A stretch of 64,000 nucleotides of DNA from Liopterus haemorrhoidalis. Taxonomy: Eukaryota; Arthropoda; Insecta; Coleoptera; Dytiscidae. Numbering within the stretch: the stretch's first letter is position 1; each line of letters begins with the position of its first letter. Both the position numbers and the translations under genes were made by a program. A model generated the notes under the pieces. That model was not told the origin of the DNA. It worked only from the letters and a program-made list of their open reading frames with translations, and did not search any database. Shown piece by piece: positions 1-13,500 of the stretch. The DNA lies in NCBI GenBank assembly GCA_963971575.1, contig OZ020611.1:243994654-244058653 (forward strand), written 5' to 3'.

Positions 1-327
1 TCAATATGAGCGAGTCGATATTTTTACTGATCAAAAAATAATTAAATACTCACCAGATGGATACTTTACTTTAGATAATTTACCGATTAAACAAAAAACC
101 GGAAGAAAACTGCCTATTTCCGGTACGCTGAACCGAACCCGTATTTTACTGTTGTATATTAACCGGAACTCAGATTGAACATTTGATCCAGTTTTTTTCC
201 CCAAGTTTTTATTCATTTATTGGAACTGTGAATTAATTTGCCTTCGATCTGCCCCATACATTATTTAAACTCAAATTGCAAATGTTCCTTCGTTTCCCAG
301 TTCAGTCAGTGACAGTGTCCTTTAGTG

Positions 328-643
328 CAGTGTTTCTCAACAGGTGGTCCGCGGACCACCTGTGGTTCCCAGAAAAATTTTAGTGGTCCGCGAAAGTTTT
401 TATATGTGTTTTTTGCAGTTTTTTCTTTTATTTTTTTATGCATTTTTTATGTAAACAATTTATATTTTGTTTATTTTCTGTAAACTTTCTGTCATTTTCT
501 ACAAATAAAATAAATGTATTTAGTAGCACATCAAATATATTTGTTTTTTTGCAAAAAATGAACCAACAATTATTATTAGTGGTCTGCGTTAGAAAATTAT
601 ATATTATACTGGTCCGCGGTGCGTTTTTGTTTGAGAAACACTG
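328..643. mobile_element. hAT-type MITE, TSD CTTTAGTG
   Basis: Terminal inverted repeats CAGTGTTTCTCAAC / GAGAAACACTG flanked on both sides by the 8-bp target duplication CTTTAGTG (320-327, 644-651). 316 bp, no transposase. It was inserted before the large duplication because the same insertion is at 53968-54263. Confidence 0.9.
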
Positions 644-1081
644 CTTTAGTGGCATGTCGCATACCTACAGCCGCCCACTGCATTCACTGACTTGCTCTCC
701 TCTCCACTCCCCTCCACTCCTGAGGCTGCTGAGCTGACATTTTCTTTCAGATACACATAATGGAGCCAATACTTAGGTTTCAACCATCAGTTTTGTTAAG
801 TAATATATTTTATGATCATTTCCAAAAAAAATATATTTTATTCTGTTGTCTCTGATTTATTAACATTTTTTTCTGGCAAAAATATATCTGGTACGATTCA
901 GATGACGAACCGGTTATTGAACCGGTTCAAATTTCAAATTTTTGAACCGGAACAACAAACCAAACCATCGGATTTACGAAAATCGTTAACCGAAACAGAA
1001 CCGTATTTTATACCGGTTCGAACCCTTGGTATAAGAGCATGTGTTATGAAATATGTTTTTATGTTTATTTGTTAATTAATT

Positions 1082-1336
1082 TTCGCGACTCCAAATAACA
1101 GTGAGACATCTGGTGGCGGCTTTGTAAATTAAACAGAAGCGTATATTTGTAATGTATTGTGCTGCTGTTTATGTGAATTAAGACGTATTTTAAATATAGT
1201 AACTTAAATACAGTACTTTTTTTGCCGAAATATTGTTTGAACAGATAAATATTAAGAAAAAACTTCTGACATATACGCTTCTCGCCGGCCATCAACTGTC
1301 TTACGCAGCGCCGCCAACGTTAGTTTGAGTCGCGAA
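1082..1336. mobile_element. Short MITE with TTCGCGACTC ends
   Basis: Ends TTCGCGACTC / GAGTCGCGAA. Absent at the equivalent site of copy 2 (about 54,697), so it arrived after the duplication or was lost there. A second copy in opposite orientation is at 35094-35359. Target duplication not clear. Confidence 0.8.
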
Positions 1337-1351
1337 TTGATGAGTACTTAC

Positions 1352-1589
1352 CATGGTTTTTTAACTTTATGGATAACATTACTGTATATGTTGATAATGG
1401 GAGCTACGAGTACCACAGCGAGGGTGAGTCCTCCATACCACCACTGGTGACTGCGGAGGAACTGCACCGCAACAGCCAGGTCTGATCCGATATCGGCAAG
1501 GAACAGCAGCAGTGACACTGGGATGGTGTACAGGTCCAGCCATGTTATTTCATACCAGTGTCGCCTGGCGCTCAGTGTCCTCCTCGCCC
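1352..1589 (-). CDS. Gene A first XK membrane exon
   Basis: 238 nt, phase 1 to 2, acceptor GGTGTTTCAG, donor GTAAGT. Encodes the two first hydrophobic segments with LLLFLADIGSDLAVAVQFL, ending KVKKPW. The middle is almost identical to gene B 54713-54950, but the final 20 codons differ strongly. A small MITE (1082-1336) lies just beyond its donor and is absent from the gene B copy. Confidence 0.87.
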
Positions 1590-4500
1590 CTGAAACACCC
1601 AGGCTATCAGACAACCACCTGACACACTGCACCACCACCACCACCGGTTCACGTGCACGCTCCCATGTGAGGTGTCACCAGTAGAGATGAGAGATATTTC
1701 ACTGACTGTGATTTTTTCACCGTGATTTATAAATCATTGTTTGTAACGGTGACAGAAAACATAAAATCACGCTGACAGTGATTTTACAGATGCCAGTCTT
1801 TATACATATTTTATAGTGCTGTCAGAAATCGATCTTGACGGAACCGGTTCCAAAAAAAAAAACTGTTTCGGGTTTACCCGGTTACTCGGTTTCGGAACCG
1901 GGTATCCGGAACCGGGTAATCGGAACCGGATATCCGGGTTACGCGAAAATTACAAATCCGGTTTTACCCGAAAACCGGAACCGGGTACCCGAAAAACCGG
2001 TTTCGGTTCCCAGCACTAAATATATCTCGCTTATGGCTAGCGTTAGGAATTTAGGAAGTTCGCACTATTTTCTGTCTGAGTTTATTTTATGGTTTCGGTT
2101 CCCAGCACTAATTATAATATATTTATTTTTACAGTTTACTTACATCAACATCGCGAATTTGTATTCATTCGAATTCATCTAGGAACTCGGAATCGCGTAT
2201 TTGGCACCGGGCATTCGGAACCGGGTATCCGGAACCGGACATTCGGAACCGCATATTTGGAACCGGGTATTTGGAACCGGGTATCCAGGTAACGCGAAAA
2301 TTACAAATCCGGTTTTACCCGAAAACCGGAATCGGGTACCCGAAAAACTGGTTTCGGTTGCCAGCACTAATATTTTATAATACTGTAATTATCGTAATAT
2401 TTGATATGTCTAAAACATATTGATAATTTAAAATTTTTGTGACACGGATACAAATATATCAGCACATCAGAGGTAAATTGTATTGAGTCGCAAATGATAA
2501 ATAGTTCAGAAAAGACGATTTAAGATTGTTTAATCGTCATACATTGATCGACTTAATACAGTTTTTAAAACAACGAATATCGAAACTAGCTAGAGCTTCA
2601 GCTCCAAATTATATTCCACTCGACAGACCATAAAGTATTAAGTCACCTGGCACTAAATGTCATTTCTGATAAAAATGTGACTTGATACAGTTTACCTCTA
2701 AGGTGCTGATAATTGTTAAGTACTAACATGAAAAACAGCGAAAGATCACATATAAAACTATTTTTGACACAATTCTTAATAAATTTTATATGAACAGGTA
2801 TTAGGTATGTACTTTTTAAACCAGTAAATATGGTAAATATTTATTGACTTAATTACTTAATAATAAAATAACTTGGAAGAATTACAGTGGATTAGATTTG
2901 GATTAACACAGGAGAATTTGACAGGTTAAAAATCAGCCAGAGTGAAACAAGGACGTTCACCGCAGTAAGTTTGTCTAGGTAGCAGTTCTGAAGTCTGGAC
3001 AGTGATATCGGTCACCGTTTAAATCACCGTGATTGAAAAGATCGGTCACTGATGAGGGCGTTCCTTAAAAATCAGTGTTGCCCTCATCTCTGGTAACCGG
3101 CACCGTAACTAGCGGGCCGCACTGCAGACCGCTAGCTGCGGTGCGAGGGCTCATACAATGTACTTGTGTTACATTGCTTCCAGAAACTCCCTGTACCAAT
3201 ATTGCGGGATGGAACTGTGCCAAAGGGCCACCGGCGGCCCGCTCACATCTTTCAATTCATTACTACTGGGCTGGTTTACCTCCTCAATAATATACCCTAT
3301 AATCCTCCAGCAAAAATGTAGCTTCTAATTAATGCCTGATTGGGGAGTATCACCACGCAATGTAATGTAATGTAACACACACCGTAAAGAATTAATCGCT
3401 AAGTATATTTGCATTTTTAAAGGTTAAACGCAAAACGATCTAAATATAAAAGTTATTTGAAACACGCAAATAATTTTAAAAAATATAGAAAATTGTTGCC
3501 CGATACCTTCCTAAAGTTATTGGCGGTAAATAGTTCTGTAATAGTAAACTGTTCAACAGAAATAAAAGAAAAACGTGCCAAGTACGGAAATATAATTACT
3601 AACAAACTATTCATCAAAACTTGCAGTGAATTTTCAGTTATCTAATAGGCAGGGCCGTCTTAAGATATTCGGCGCCCATAGGCTACTTAAAATAATAAGA
3701 AAATTCCCCTCTTCATAAAAAAATACATAACCAGAACTGTAGCAATGTTTTTGGCGCCCTTGGCAAATAAAGTACAGTAATACCTCGCCACTCGACTGCC
3801 TCTTAGCTCGACGTTTTCGCCATTCGATGTAAATGTTGAGAGTGAGAGTCGACGGAAGCATCGCTATCAGACGCGTGATCTTAAAATTTGATTTTAAAAT
3901 TTGTATACAATACTGTTTATTATTCTTTTTTTTTTTCTGGGTTTTTCTATCACAGTACATTATTGTACAGTATAGTGTATGACTACTGTACATTAATGTT
4001 TTATGTATGCTTAAATTGTCATTACTCAAAATTTTAAACAGTGTATTAAAAAATTATACATATAGTCGGATTGCTGATAAGTGACTGTTCGTTGCTACAA
4101 GTATCGATATACAATACTATATGCTTTCTCTGTCTATATCATTATAATTATTTGCATACCCATAGTAACGTATACTGACACAAGTTGACAACTAACCTTT
4201 AAAATTATTTGAATAAAAAACAAAGCATTAGAAAGAAACAGCATGATTCGTAGATATCTTTACTAATTAGAGCGCGAAAATAAATTTACAGCAGTACTCA
4301 AACAAACAAAATTATTAATTTTAAGGTAATAATTATAAATAAGGAAAAATTTATACTCATACGTAAATTTTGTATTATAATTTGTTGTTTATTCCAGCAG
4401 ATTTAAAATTAAAGTTCGTGAATTTAATAATTGGCCGCAAGCCATATTTTAATTAATAGTAGTATTTATTACCAGACACTGACAGTTAGGACAAATAACA

Positions 4501-7500
4501 AAAAACATTTTTAAAATCGCTGAAAAATGGTAACTAGATCCGTCGAGTGGCGGAGTATTACTGTATTGTGTTTCTTACAATTTAATCTCCCCCCCCCCCA
4601 TATATAATTTTGAATACTAAGAAGACTAAAACCGCATTGAGAGCTCTTTAAATTAACAGGTTGTAGACTGTTCTTTGTTAGCTGTAAGTTATGTTTTTAT
4701 GCATTGTTTTAACGTTGTATAAAGTTGTTCATAGCAAGTTATAGTGCGTTCGAAGGTGAGTGTGCAGTACAGGGCATATGCAGTAGTTCTTTTTCATACT
4801 CTCTAATGGGTTTACAGAATGACACTATCCTTTTCTTGCTAGTCGACGTTGCCAGCTCTAAAACACGCTGAACTGTGAAGACGCAGTATTCTACAAATGA
4901 CCATTTGTTTTTGTTGAGTGTTATTTTGAGTTTTATAAGAGTTGATTTTTGTAAATAATACGAGTTTTTCATATTATTATAATTGACACATTTGACACTT
5001 TTACAACATTTGGCAACACCGCTCCCATTTGCCATAAGAGCTATACTGCAAACTCACCTTCGAACGCACTATAGAAATTAATATGTTACGAATAGACCGC
5101 CATCTGTGTTTTTTGAAACCAACTATTTGGCTTCGTAAAATGTTCTATATGTATTATCGTTCTTATAATTCTGTTGTCTTAGATTTTAACTACCTAATTA
5201 CCTAAATTGATAATATTTACTATCCGTCTTTGTAATTTTGAGCAAGATTTGTTAATGATGACATACAGACCAATTCTGTAACTCAGTTACTATGATCATA
5301 GTAACTAAATTTGTCACTATCAGCAAGGTCAGTTACTATCATGAATGAAAGTCATTATACTTTTATAATATTTTATCTTGTAGTAACGTTACTACACAGC
5401 AACTTTTTACAGAATTGATCTGATTATGATAGGTTATGTAAAGGTATTCGATAATTACGGTGTCACTGACAGAATGAGATAGCCAATGTGTTTATATGTC
5501 TGTCTCATTAAAACCTCGTTTAGAAAATTATCCACAATACACAACGAACAAAGTATTGAATTTAGAGGTCTGAACGGTTTCACGTCGTACTATATGACAA
5601 ACTTCTAGTGACAGTAAACAGTCTTTAAGCTACAGTGTATAAGCTATTGATTTAAGAGCTCTGAATGCGGCTTAAAACATATTTAAGTAATACAACTACT
5701 AGTTCAACTCGTTTAAATAGCTTAGCGTTATTAAATATACATCGGGAGACAAGGGTATGCCCAGGTGACAAACTAGTATAGGCTAGGGATGGGAAAAAAA
5801 CATCGATGTATCGAAAACATCGATGTTTGTTTTAAAAACATCGATGTTTTTACCATCGATGGTCAGCTGGCGACAGTATCGATAAATCATCGATGTCTAC
5901 TACCGATGTCGATGTTTACACTTTGAAATTCAGAAATTACCGCTAGAGGCGCTGGAATCTTAAAAATTAAATTTTTATTAAAATTAGTACACAAAATATA
6001 TTGTGATATAACAATATTAATAGTGTTAGTTCTTATTCTTCTTAGCAGTTAGCAGAATACGAAAAAATAAGAAGAAACTTCTAATTTTTGCAAACAATGC
6101 AAACGACCAAAGACGCCAACACTTTTTCTTTTTGAGTCTTGTTAAAACCTTCCCAGTTGTTATTCCTCCAATCCCTGGATTTTTGTAAGTTGTCATTAGC
6201 TATTTTTTTATATATTGAAGTTGGCTTTTCCTGAACAAAATGATCAAAAGATTCAATTAATCGGTAAAAGTAACTAGAATTGAAAATCTAGTTCCGCCTA
6301 AACCAAAGGAACAGACTTTATTTCAACTTAAAAAAGTATAAAAATAATTGTGTATGACAGTGTTATTTTTATGTTAAATAATATAAAATTAACATTAAGA
6401 TTACTATATTAGTATTGTAATAAAATCCAATATTTCATTTTAAAAATGTAAAAATAGTAAGGTCTGTTCCTTTGGTTTAGACGGAACTAGATTTTCAATT
6501 CTAGTTACTTTTACCGATTGATTGAAGCTTTTGATCATTTTGTTCAGGAAAAGTCAACTTCAATATATAAAAAAATATCTAATGACAAATTACAAAAATG
6601 AAAATTGCGGTTAGTTCTGGCTAATCGTTTGGAATAGACTGTAGGTACAAATTAGAATTATTATATTGGGTATAATAATGTTAATGTGAAATTAATTACT
6701 ATTAAAAAGGAATATTTCTATTTCAAAATCTAATAAATGCTTTTTGTGTATTATGTGTTACTTTTTTCGTATTTTATCTTTACATTATTAAATAAAACCT
6801 GTATAATATAAATAAATAGCTTTTTTTAATATTAATAAAACATCGATGTTTCCGATACATCGATGTTTTTCCTTCGATGTTTTTTCAACATCGATAGCAA
6901 GCGCCGATGTTAACATCGATAGTAAGCGCCGATGTTAACATCGATGTTAAACGTCGATGTTTTGCCTTCGATGTACAACCCTAGTATAGGCCCTTGTCTG
7001 AAAATCGACAAGAATAAACCTTAACATAAATTGAATTCTCATTTGTTCTGTAACTTGTTTAAAATTTGAGGGGTTATTCACATTCAAATTTAAAAAGTTT
7101 AAAGATTAAATTTAAAAAGAATTCATATCTTGTAAGTAGTATTTTTTGTTTTCATGTTTTTGTAAAGCCTATTTATTGACCTTCAATTTTGAATTTATTA
7201 TTTAGTATAAAACATAATTTCAATAAAATCTCTTATATCGTACCTGCACTTTTATTTTATAACAAAGAAAATTACAAAAAAAAAAATCGCTATCTGGCAG
7301 ATTCCTTATATGCTTAATAATCGGCGGACAATAAATCGCTATCGGCTAATAAGGCAAAGCCGTTTAATCAGGCCAATTTACTTATCGGTGAAACTCTAAT
7401 GATAATAATACATCAATTTTTCGAAATTTTGTTACTGATATGTTTTACTTACCATAATTTTGGATCATCTCCATAAATATCTGATGGATAATAGATGATT

Positions 7501-10500
7501 CATCGACTTCCTCAGCAGTAACAGTTTGTTCTAGAATAAAATAGAGCAGGTTTTCACCATTACTTCAAACTTCTCAATTGCACTTCTACTTTTTAAACCA
7601 GTAAATATGGTAAATATTTATTGACTTAATTACTTAATAATAAAATAACTTGGAAGAATTACACTGGATTAGATTTGGATTAGCACAGGAGAATTTGACA
7701 GGTTAAAAATCAGCCAGAGTGAAACAAGGACGTTCACCGCAGTAAGTTTGTCTAGGTAGCAGTTCTGAAGTCTGAACAGTGATATCGGTCACCGTTTAAA
7801 ATCACCGTGATTGGAAAAGAACGGTCACTGATGAGGGCGTTCCTTAAAAATCAGTGTTGCCCTCATCTCTGGTAACCGGCACCGTAACTAACGGGCCGCA
7901 CTGCAGACCGCTAGCTGCGGTGCGAGGGCTCATACAATGTACTTGTGTTATGCTTGGTTTATATACGGAACAAGAATAAGGAATAGGAAATAATAATAGT
8001 GCACAAGATGTTAAAACATGGCTGCGCCGTATATCGGTTTATGTAGGAATGAAATTTAACTTAAACATAAGAATAGTTGGTAACATTGAACATTTTTATT
8101 CTTATTTCAAGAATAAGACACGAAAGTTTGGTCAACAGATGTTTTTCAATTGTGATCAGAGGGTTGTAAACAACAATAAAATGTTTTTAACGGTAATAAA
8201 CGAAATTTTTTAAAAGGTTTTATGAATCAGAACCTTTCAAGTGACAAATATTAAACACAGGCAAACGCAAGTACGCAGGCGCAGCGACGAAATGTTATGT
8301 CCTATATAAACGGTTTAATATTTTTTATTCTTGTGTACTATTCTTATTTCCTATTCCTTATTCTTGTTCCGTATATAAACCAACCATTACATTGCTTCCA
8401 GAAACTCCCTGTACCAATATTGCGGGATGGAACTGTGCCAAAGGGCCACCGGCGGCCCGCTCACATCTTTCAATTCATTACTACTGGGCTGGTTTACCTC
8501 CTCAATAATATACCCTATAATCCTCCAGCAAAAATGTAGCTTCTAATTAATGCCTGATTGGGGAGTATCAGTTTTCGGTGGGGGGGGGGGGGGGGGAAGA
8601 ATTTGAAACTACGCCATTTAATGTAATATAAGACACACCGTAAAGAATGAATCGCTAAGTATAGTTGCATTTTAAAAAGTTGTCTGTTCAACAGAAACAA
8701 AAGAAAAACGTGCCAAGTACGGACTCGCTAGCTAGTCTGAAATAAAATTACTAACAAACTATTCATCAAAACTTGCAGTGAAATTTTAGTTATCTAATAG
8801 GCAGGGCCGTCTTAAAATAGTCGGCGCCCGTGGGCTACTAAAAACAATGCGCCCCTCTTCACAAGAAAATACATAACCAGAACCGTAGCAATGTTTTTGG
8901 CGCCCTTAGCAAATAAAGTAAATTGATTAAACAAAAAACAAAGGTCTTGACTTTCTCAAATCTAAGTGAAGTGCAAAAAAAGGTCCTCACCTCTGCAATG
9001 GCGCCCATTGCAAGTACCCCGTTCTTTACATAACACCAATAAAAAAGCCAAAATGCCGCCCCCAAAAGGCTTACGCCCCGGGGCTGTAGCCCATTTAACC
9101 CTGTAGTTAGGGTTGCTCTGCTAATAGGATATTTTTCAATGTAAAAACTATTTACCGCCAGTAACTTTAGGTAGGTATAATCCGTCTCAATTAGTAATAC
9201 GAAACTAGATCTGGTTACTTTGGTGACTGTTGTGGTGTAAATAGACTTTTATGGAAACATGTGAACTTGTAAATCTTGCTTTTAAATTTATGGTTAAGTA
9301 TTAGCCCAAGAAGGATGGAAATACCAATTTTTTTAATTTTTTAGCATAATGATCGTAGGTAAATATATAGATATGGATTTAAAAGTAGAGATGAGGACCC
9401 TTTTTTTTTCATCACTTGTATTTTACAAGTGAAGACCTTTTTTTTGTCATTACTTGTATTTCAGAAGCGAGGAGCTTTTTTTTATATCTTCACTTTTTTT
9501 TTGTCTACCGCCCCCCCTCCAATAAAAATTCCTGGGTGCGCGACTGTTTATACTTCATGTCCAGTGATGGGCGCGTATACTACCTACATCATGTAAAGTT
9601 ACGCCATTGATTACGTGTAAACAATTACGACGCATGCGTATTAGCTTCTGTCATTCGTGTAACCTTACTTATGTATTTAATTACTCAATTAAAGGTATTC
9701 AAATGGACGTTATCGTCTATGACAGGTACATTTTAAAAAAGTTAGCATATAATTAAATAATTAATTAATTATTTGTATAAATTATTAGTTAAACTGTTCC
9801 TATAGTGCGTTCGAAGGTGAGTTTGCAGTACAGGGCATATGGAGTAGTTCTTTTTCATACTCTCTAATGGGTTTACACAATGACACTATCCTTTTCTTGC
9901 TTGTCGACGTTGCCAGCTCTAAAACGCGCTGATCTGTGAAGACGCAGTATTCTACAAATGGCCATTTGTTTTTGTTGAGTGTTGTTTTGAGTTTTATAAG
10001 AGTTGATTTTTGTAAATCATACGAGTTTTTCATATTATTATAATTGACACTTTTACAACATTTGGCAACACCGCTCCCATTTTCCATAAGAGCTATACTG
10101 CAAACTTACCTTCGAACGCACTATATATAATACCTACTTACAATTTGTCTTTTTATTTTTACAAGGATAATTTGATATGAGTAATATTAAAGAAATAATG
10201 TAAATAATTAAAGAAAAAACTCTGTAGGTGGGTACATTGCGTTACTTACATCAATAAAATTGAAGACTATAAATATAGGTATATTTTTTATGTTGTCTGT
10301 TTCATACTTGGTTTCTACATTTTCAGATTATTTAGTTTTTGTTTGGTTTACGGAGAAACGGCAGGACATATTTTTGGAATGATGATAGAGTAGAACCAGG
10401 ATTCGAACATAGGCTATAAGGCATTTCAAATTTATTCTAGAGATGTGTTTCAGGGTTATATTTATTTAAAATATTAAATTATCTCCCTTGCTATTGACTT

Positions 10501-13500
10501 TTACCTCACTATTTAAAAATCTTACATTTGTTGACGAGTTGACATTGTTAACGCATTGTTTACATGTATATGTAATCAAAGGATGTTGATGGCCCATCAT
10601 TATTCACGTCATAAAACAAATACTGCTCAACAGATTTAGAAATAAAACATTCTGCCGATAAGACTGACCAACTTGAACTACAATATGATGGGGGGAAAAG
10701 ATGTCTAGTAGTTCTTGAATTATTTTTTTAAATATTAAATGGGCAGATTTGAACTAATTTAAAAATGGGTGAATTCCACGGCTATTTAGACGCTTCATTT
10801 TGTCGACCATGTTGCATTTTGAAGGTTACCCCAAATATAATTAATAGCATCATAGATGACTTACCGATATCTTCCTGATCACCTTGAGACGAATTGGCGT
10901 CTTCTGATGCAGCAATCCTCGAAGAAGAACTCCCACGATCTATAAAACAAGGCATCGTTTAGTTATTTAGTGATAACAAATTGTGGGCATATATTTTGTA
11001 TTATTATGTCACTGTCAGTGGCGCAGCCAGGATTTTGTCTTGGGGAGGGCCGAATCAAATTTCGAGGGCACGCGGGCCTCATACGGCCCTCAAACTCATT
11101 TTTTGTGTAATCAAAATCACTTGAGCTTATTTAGGAGAAAAATATATTTAAAAATGTAAAATATACTCTGTTCCCCTTTTCTGTTTATAAAAAAATGTCA
11201 AGAAACCCTTCGGGATATTTAAAGTTCCGTCACTGCTTAATATTTTGTATGTAAAATAGACTGCGACCCACATCAGTTCGACACCCTTGCTGTTGGATAT
11301 TGATGTTTATGTCAAATAATAATTCCATTATTTGTTGATAAAAAAATGTAATCGTTAAAACATGTATCAAAAACTTTCACTTGATTTTTTCTTCGATAAA
11401 TACATATTTATTTATATTTTTCGCGGGATATATTTTTGAAGTCTCAATATTTTTCTTACTTATGTTCAGTTCTCTAAATCAGCCGCTTGGCCACAATTTG
11501 TACCGAACGAACAGACTCGTGTGAAGGTTATACCGAAGTCAGATTTCCACTTTATCTTATCTGAATCGAGTAATTAGTTATTTAAAACAGTTTTATCATT
11601 TGACTGGGCGAATGATTTAGTCAATGTGTCAGGGGGGAAAAGGATCAACGTTCCCCTTCATATTATTCGTTGGAGCATATTTGGAAAGTGATGTATTTTC
11701 ACTTGAATAATAACGGCCCCTATCAAGAGTAGGCAATCTTAAAAAAATGTTTATTTATACGAAAAAAATAAAAATGAAAAATGCCAATATTGTTTACAAT
11801 GAAGTAATTTAAAATATAACTACTGTTGTGGTTAACAAATTTTATCTTCAACTCTCCGAGCAGCGCCGTGTAAACTGCTGGTCCTGGGGGGGGGGGGCAG
11901 GCCCGTCGGCCCTCCCCTTGGCTGCGCTACTGGTCACTGTTCACGTCATAAAACAAGTACTGCTCAACATATTTAGAAACAAAACATTCTGCCAATAAGA
12001 CTGTCCAACTTGAACTACAATATGATGGGGGAAATATTAAATGGACAATTTTGAGCTAATTTAAAAATAGTTGAATTCCATGGCTATTTAGACGCTTCTT
12101 TTTCTCGATTATATTGCACTTTGAAGGTTATACCCACTGTAATTAATAGCACCATAGATTACTTACAGAAATCTTCCTGATCACCTTGGGACGAATTAGC
12201 GTCTTCTAATGCAGTAAACCACGAAGAAGAACTCCCACGATCTATAAAACAAGACACCGTTTAGTTATTTAGTGAACAAATTGTGGGTATATATTTTAAA
12301 TCATAGGTTTTAATAACTTTTGAAAAAATAAACCACGTCTTCCAGCTAGAGACTACAAGCAAGCGTACTTAATTAGAGTTCTTTGTCCACGAGATCAGGC
12401 CAGTGACGTAATGGTATATGCGCCAAATATTGATGTCAAACCAATAACTACACAGCCTGCAGGCGGTTCTACGTCCGCTGCTTCGACCATGAAACACAAC
12501 AGACACGCCCTACTGGCTCAGAGTTTAGAGAAGCACACATTTATTGCTGCTGTGACGTCACGATTAGGCAAGAAACGTTAGTAGTCATATAGCGCTTGTG
12601 ATACTAAACTCCATTCACAATAAATATGAGATGACGTCACACTTGGTTAATTTAAGTACCAACGTTATGATATGTTCTAATCAACATCAATCCATAACTT
12701 AGTTAGTACATTTATTTATTTAACGTTGGTAAATTTTTCCAATGTTGTCAGTTTGTAATTGGATTGTTCAATCGTTATTTATTTATTTTTATTTTATTTT
12801 TTATTTATTTATTTATTTATTTAAAAATAAAATAAAAATAATAAAAAAATAATAATAAAAATGCCCGAAGCTCTTAGTAGTCGTGCTCAAAGGATGGTTT
12901 TGTCTCTTATTAATTATTTTGAAAGATAATTAATTTGATTTTAGGATAGCATGTTACTGTCGACACTATTAATATAAAATTACATGAAAGGAGGTACCTT
13001 AGTAAACTACCATTTCTAACAGAGTGATTAAGACTAAAATTTAAGGGTTTATTAAAACTCATAAAAGAGTAGTAGATATCAAATTTTAGCTTGCTCGTAG
13101 CAGTAGTTTTCGAGATATTGGTCGAGTTAATTTTTAAAAACTGCAATGGTACCTTTGTAAACTACCATTTCTTACAGAGCGATTTAGACCAAAATTGTAG
13201 GGTTTTTTAAGACTTATAAAAGAGTATTAGATATCAAATGTTAGCTTGAACGTAGCAATAGTTTTCGAGATATTGGTAGAGTTAATTTTTTAAAATTGCA
13301 ATGGTACCTTAGTAAACTACCATTTCTAACAGAGCGTTTGAGTACAAAATTTAAGGGTTTTTTAAAACTCATAAAAGAGTAATAGATATCAAATATGATG
13401 GGTGATATTTCTATAACGTACTTTTATCTGTATATTGTGTGTATATTTTAAAAGGTTTTATAATTTGTAATGTAAGTGAACAAAAACAATATTTAATTTT

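Larger units (their letters stand above)
2812..7588. repeat. Intragenic tandem duplication in gene A, unit 1
   Basis: From ACTTTTTAAACCAGTAAAT in the intron to the right flank of the second exon 3 copy. It is repeated as 7589-15950. Gene B has one unit (55615 to about 58996). Confidence 0.8.

Noticed and set aside
3634..4029. 131-codon minus-strand open frame (140 codons at 56410-56832)
   Set aside because: Lies across a hAT MITE fragment and a pogo-like element, is lysine-rich low complexity and matches no family; conservation between copies is explained by the recent duplication.
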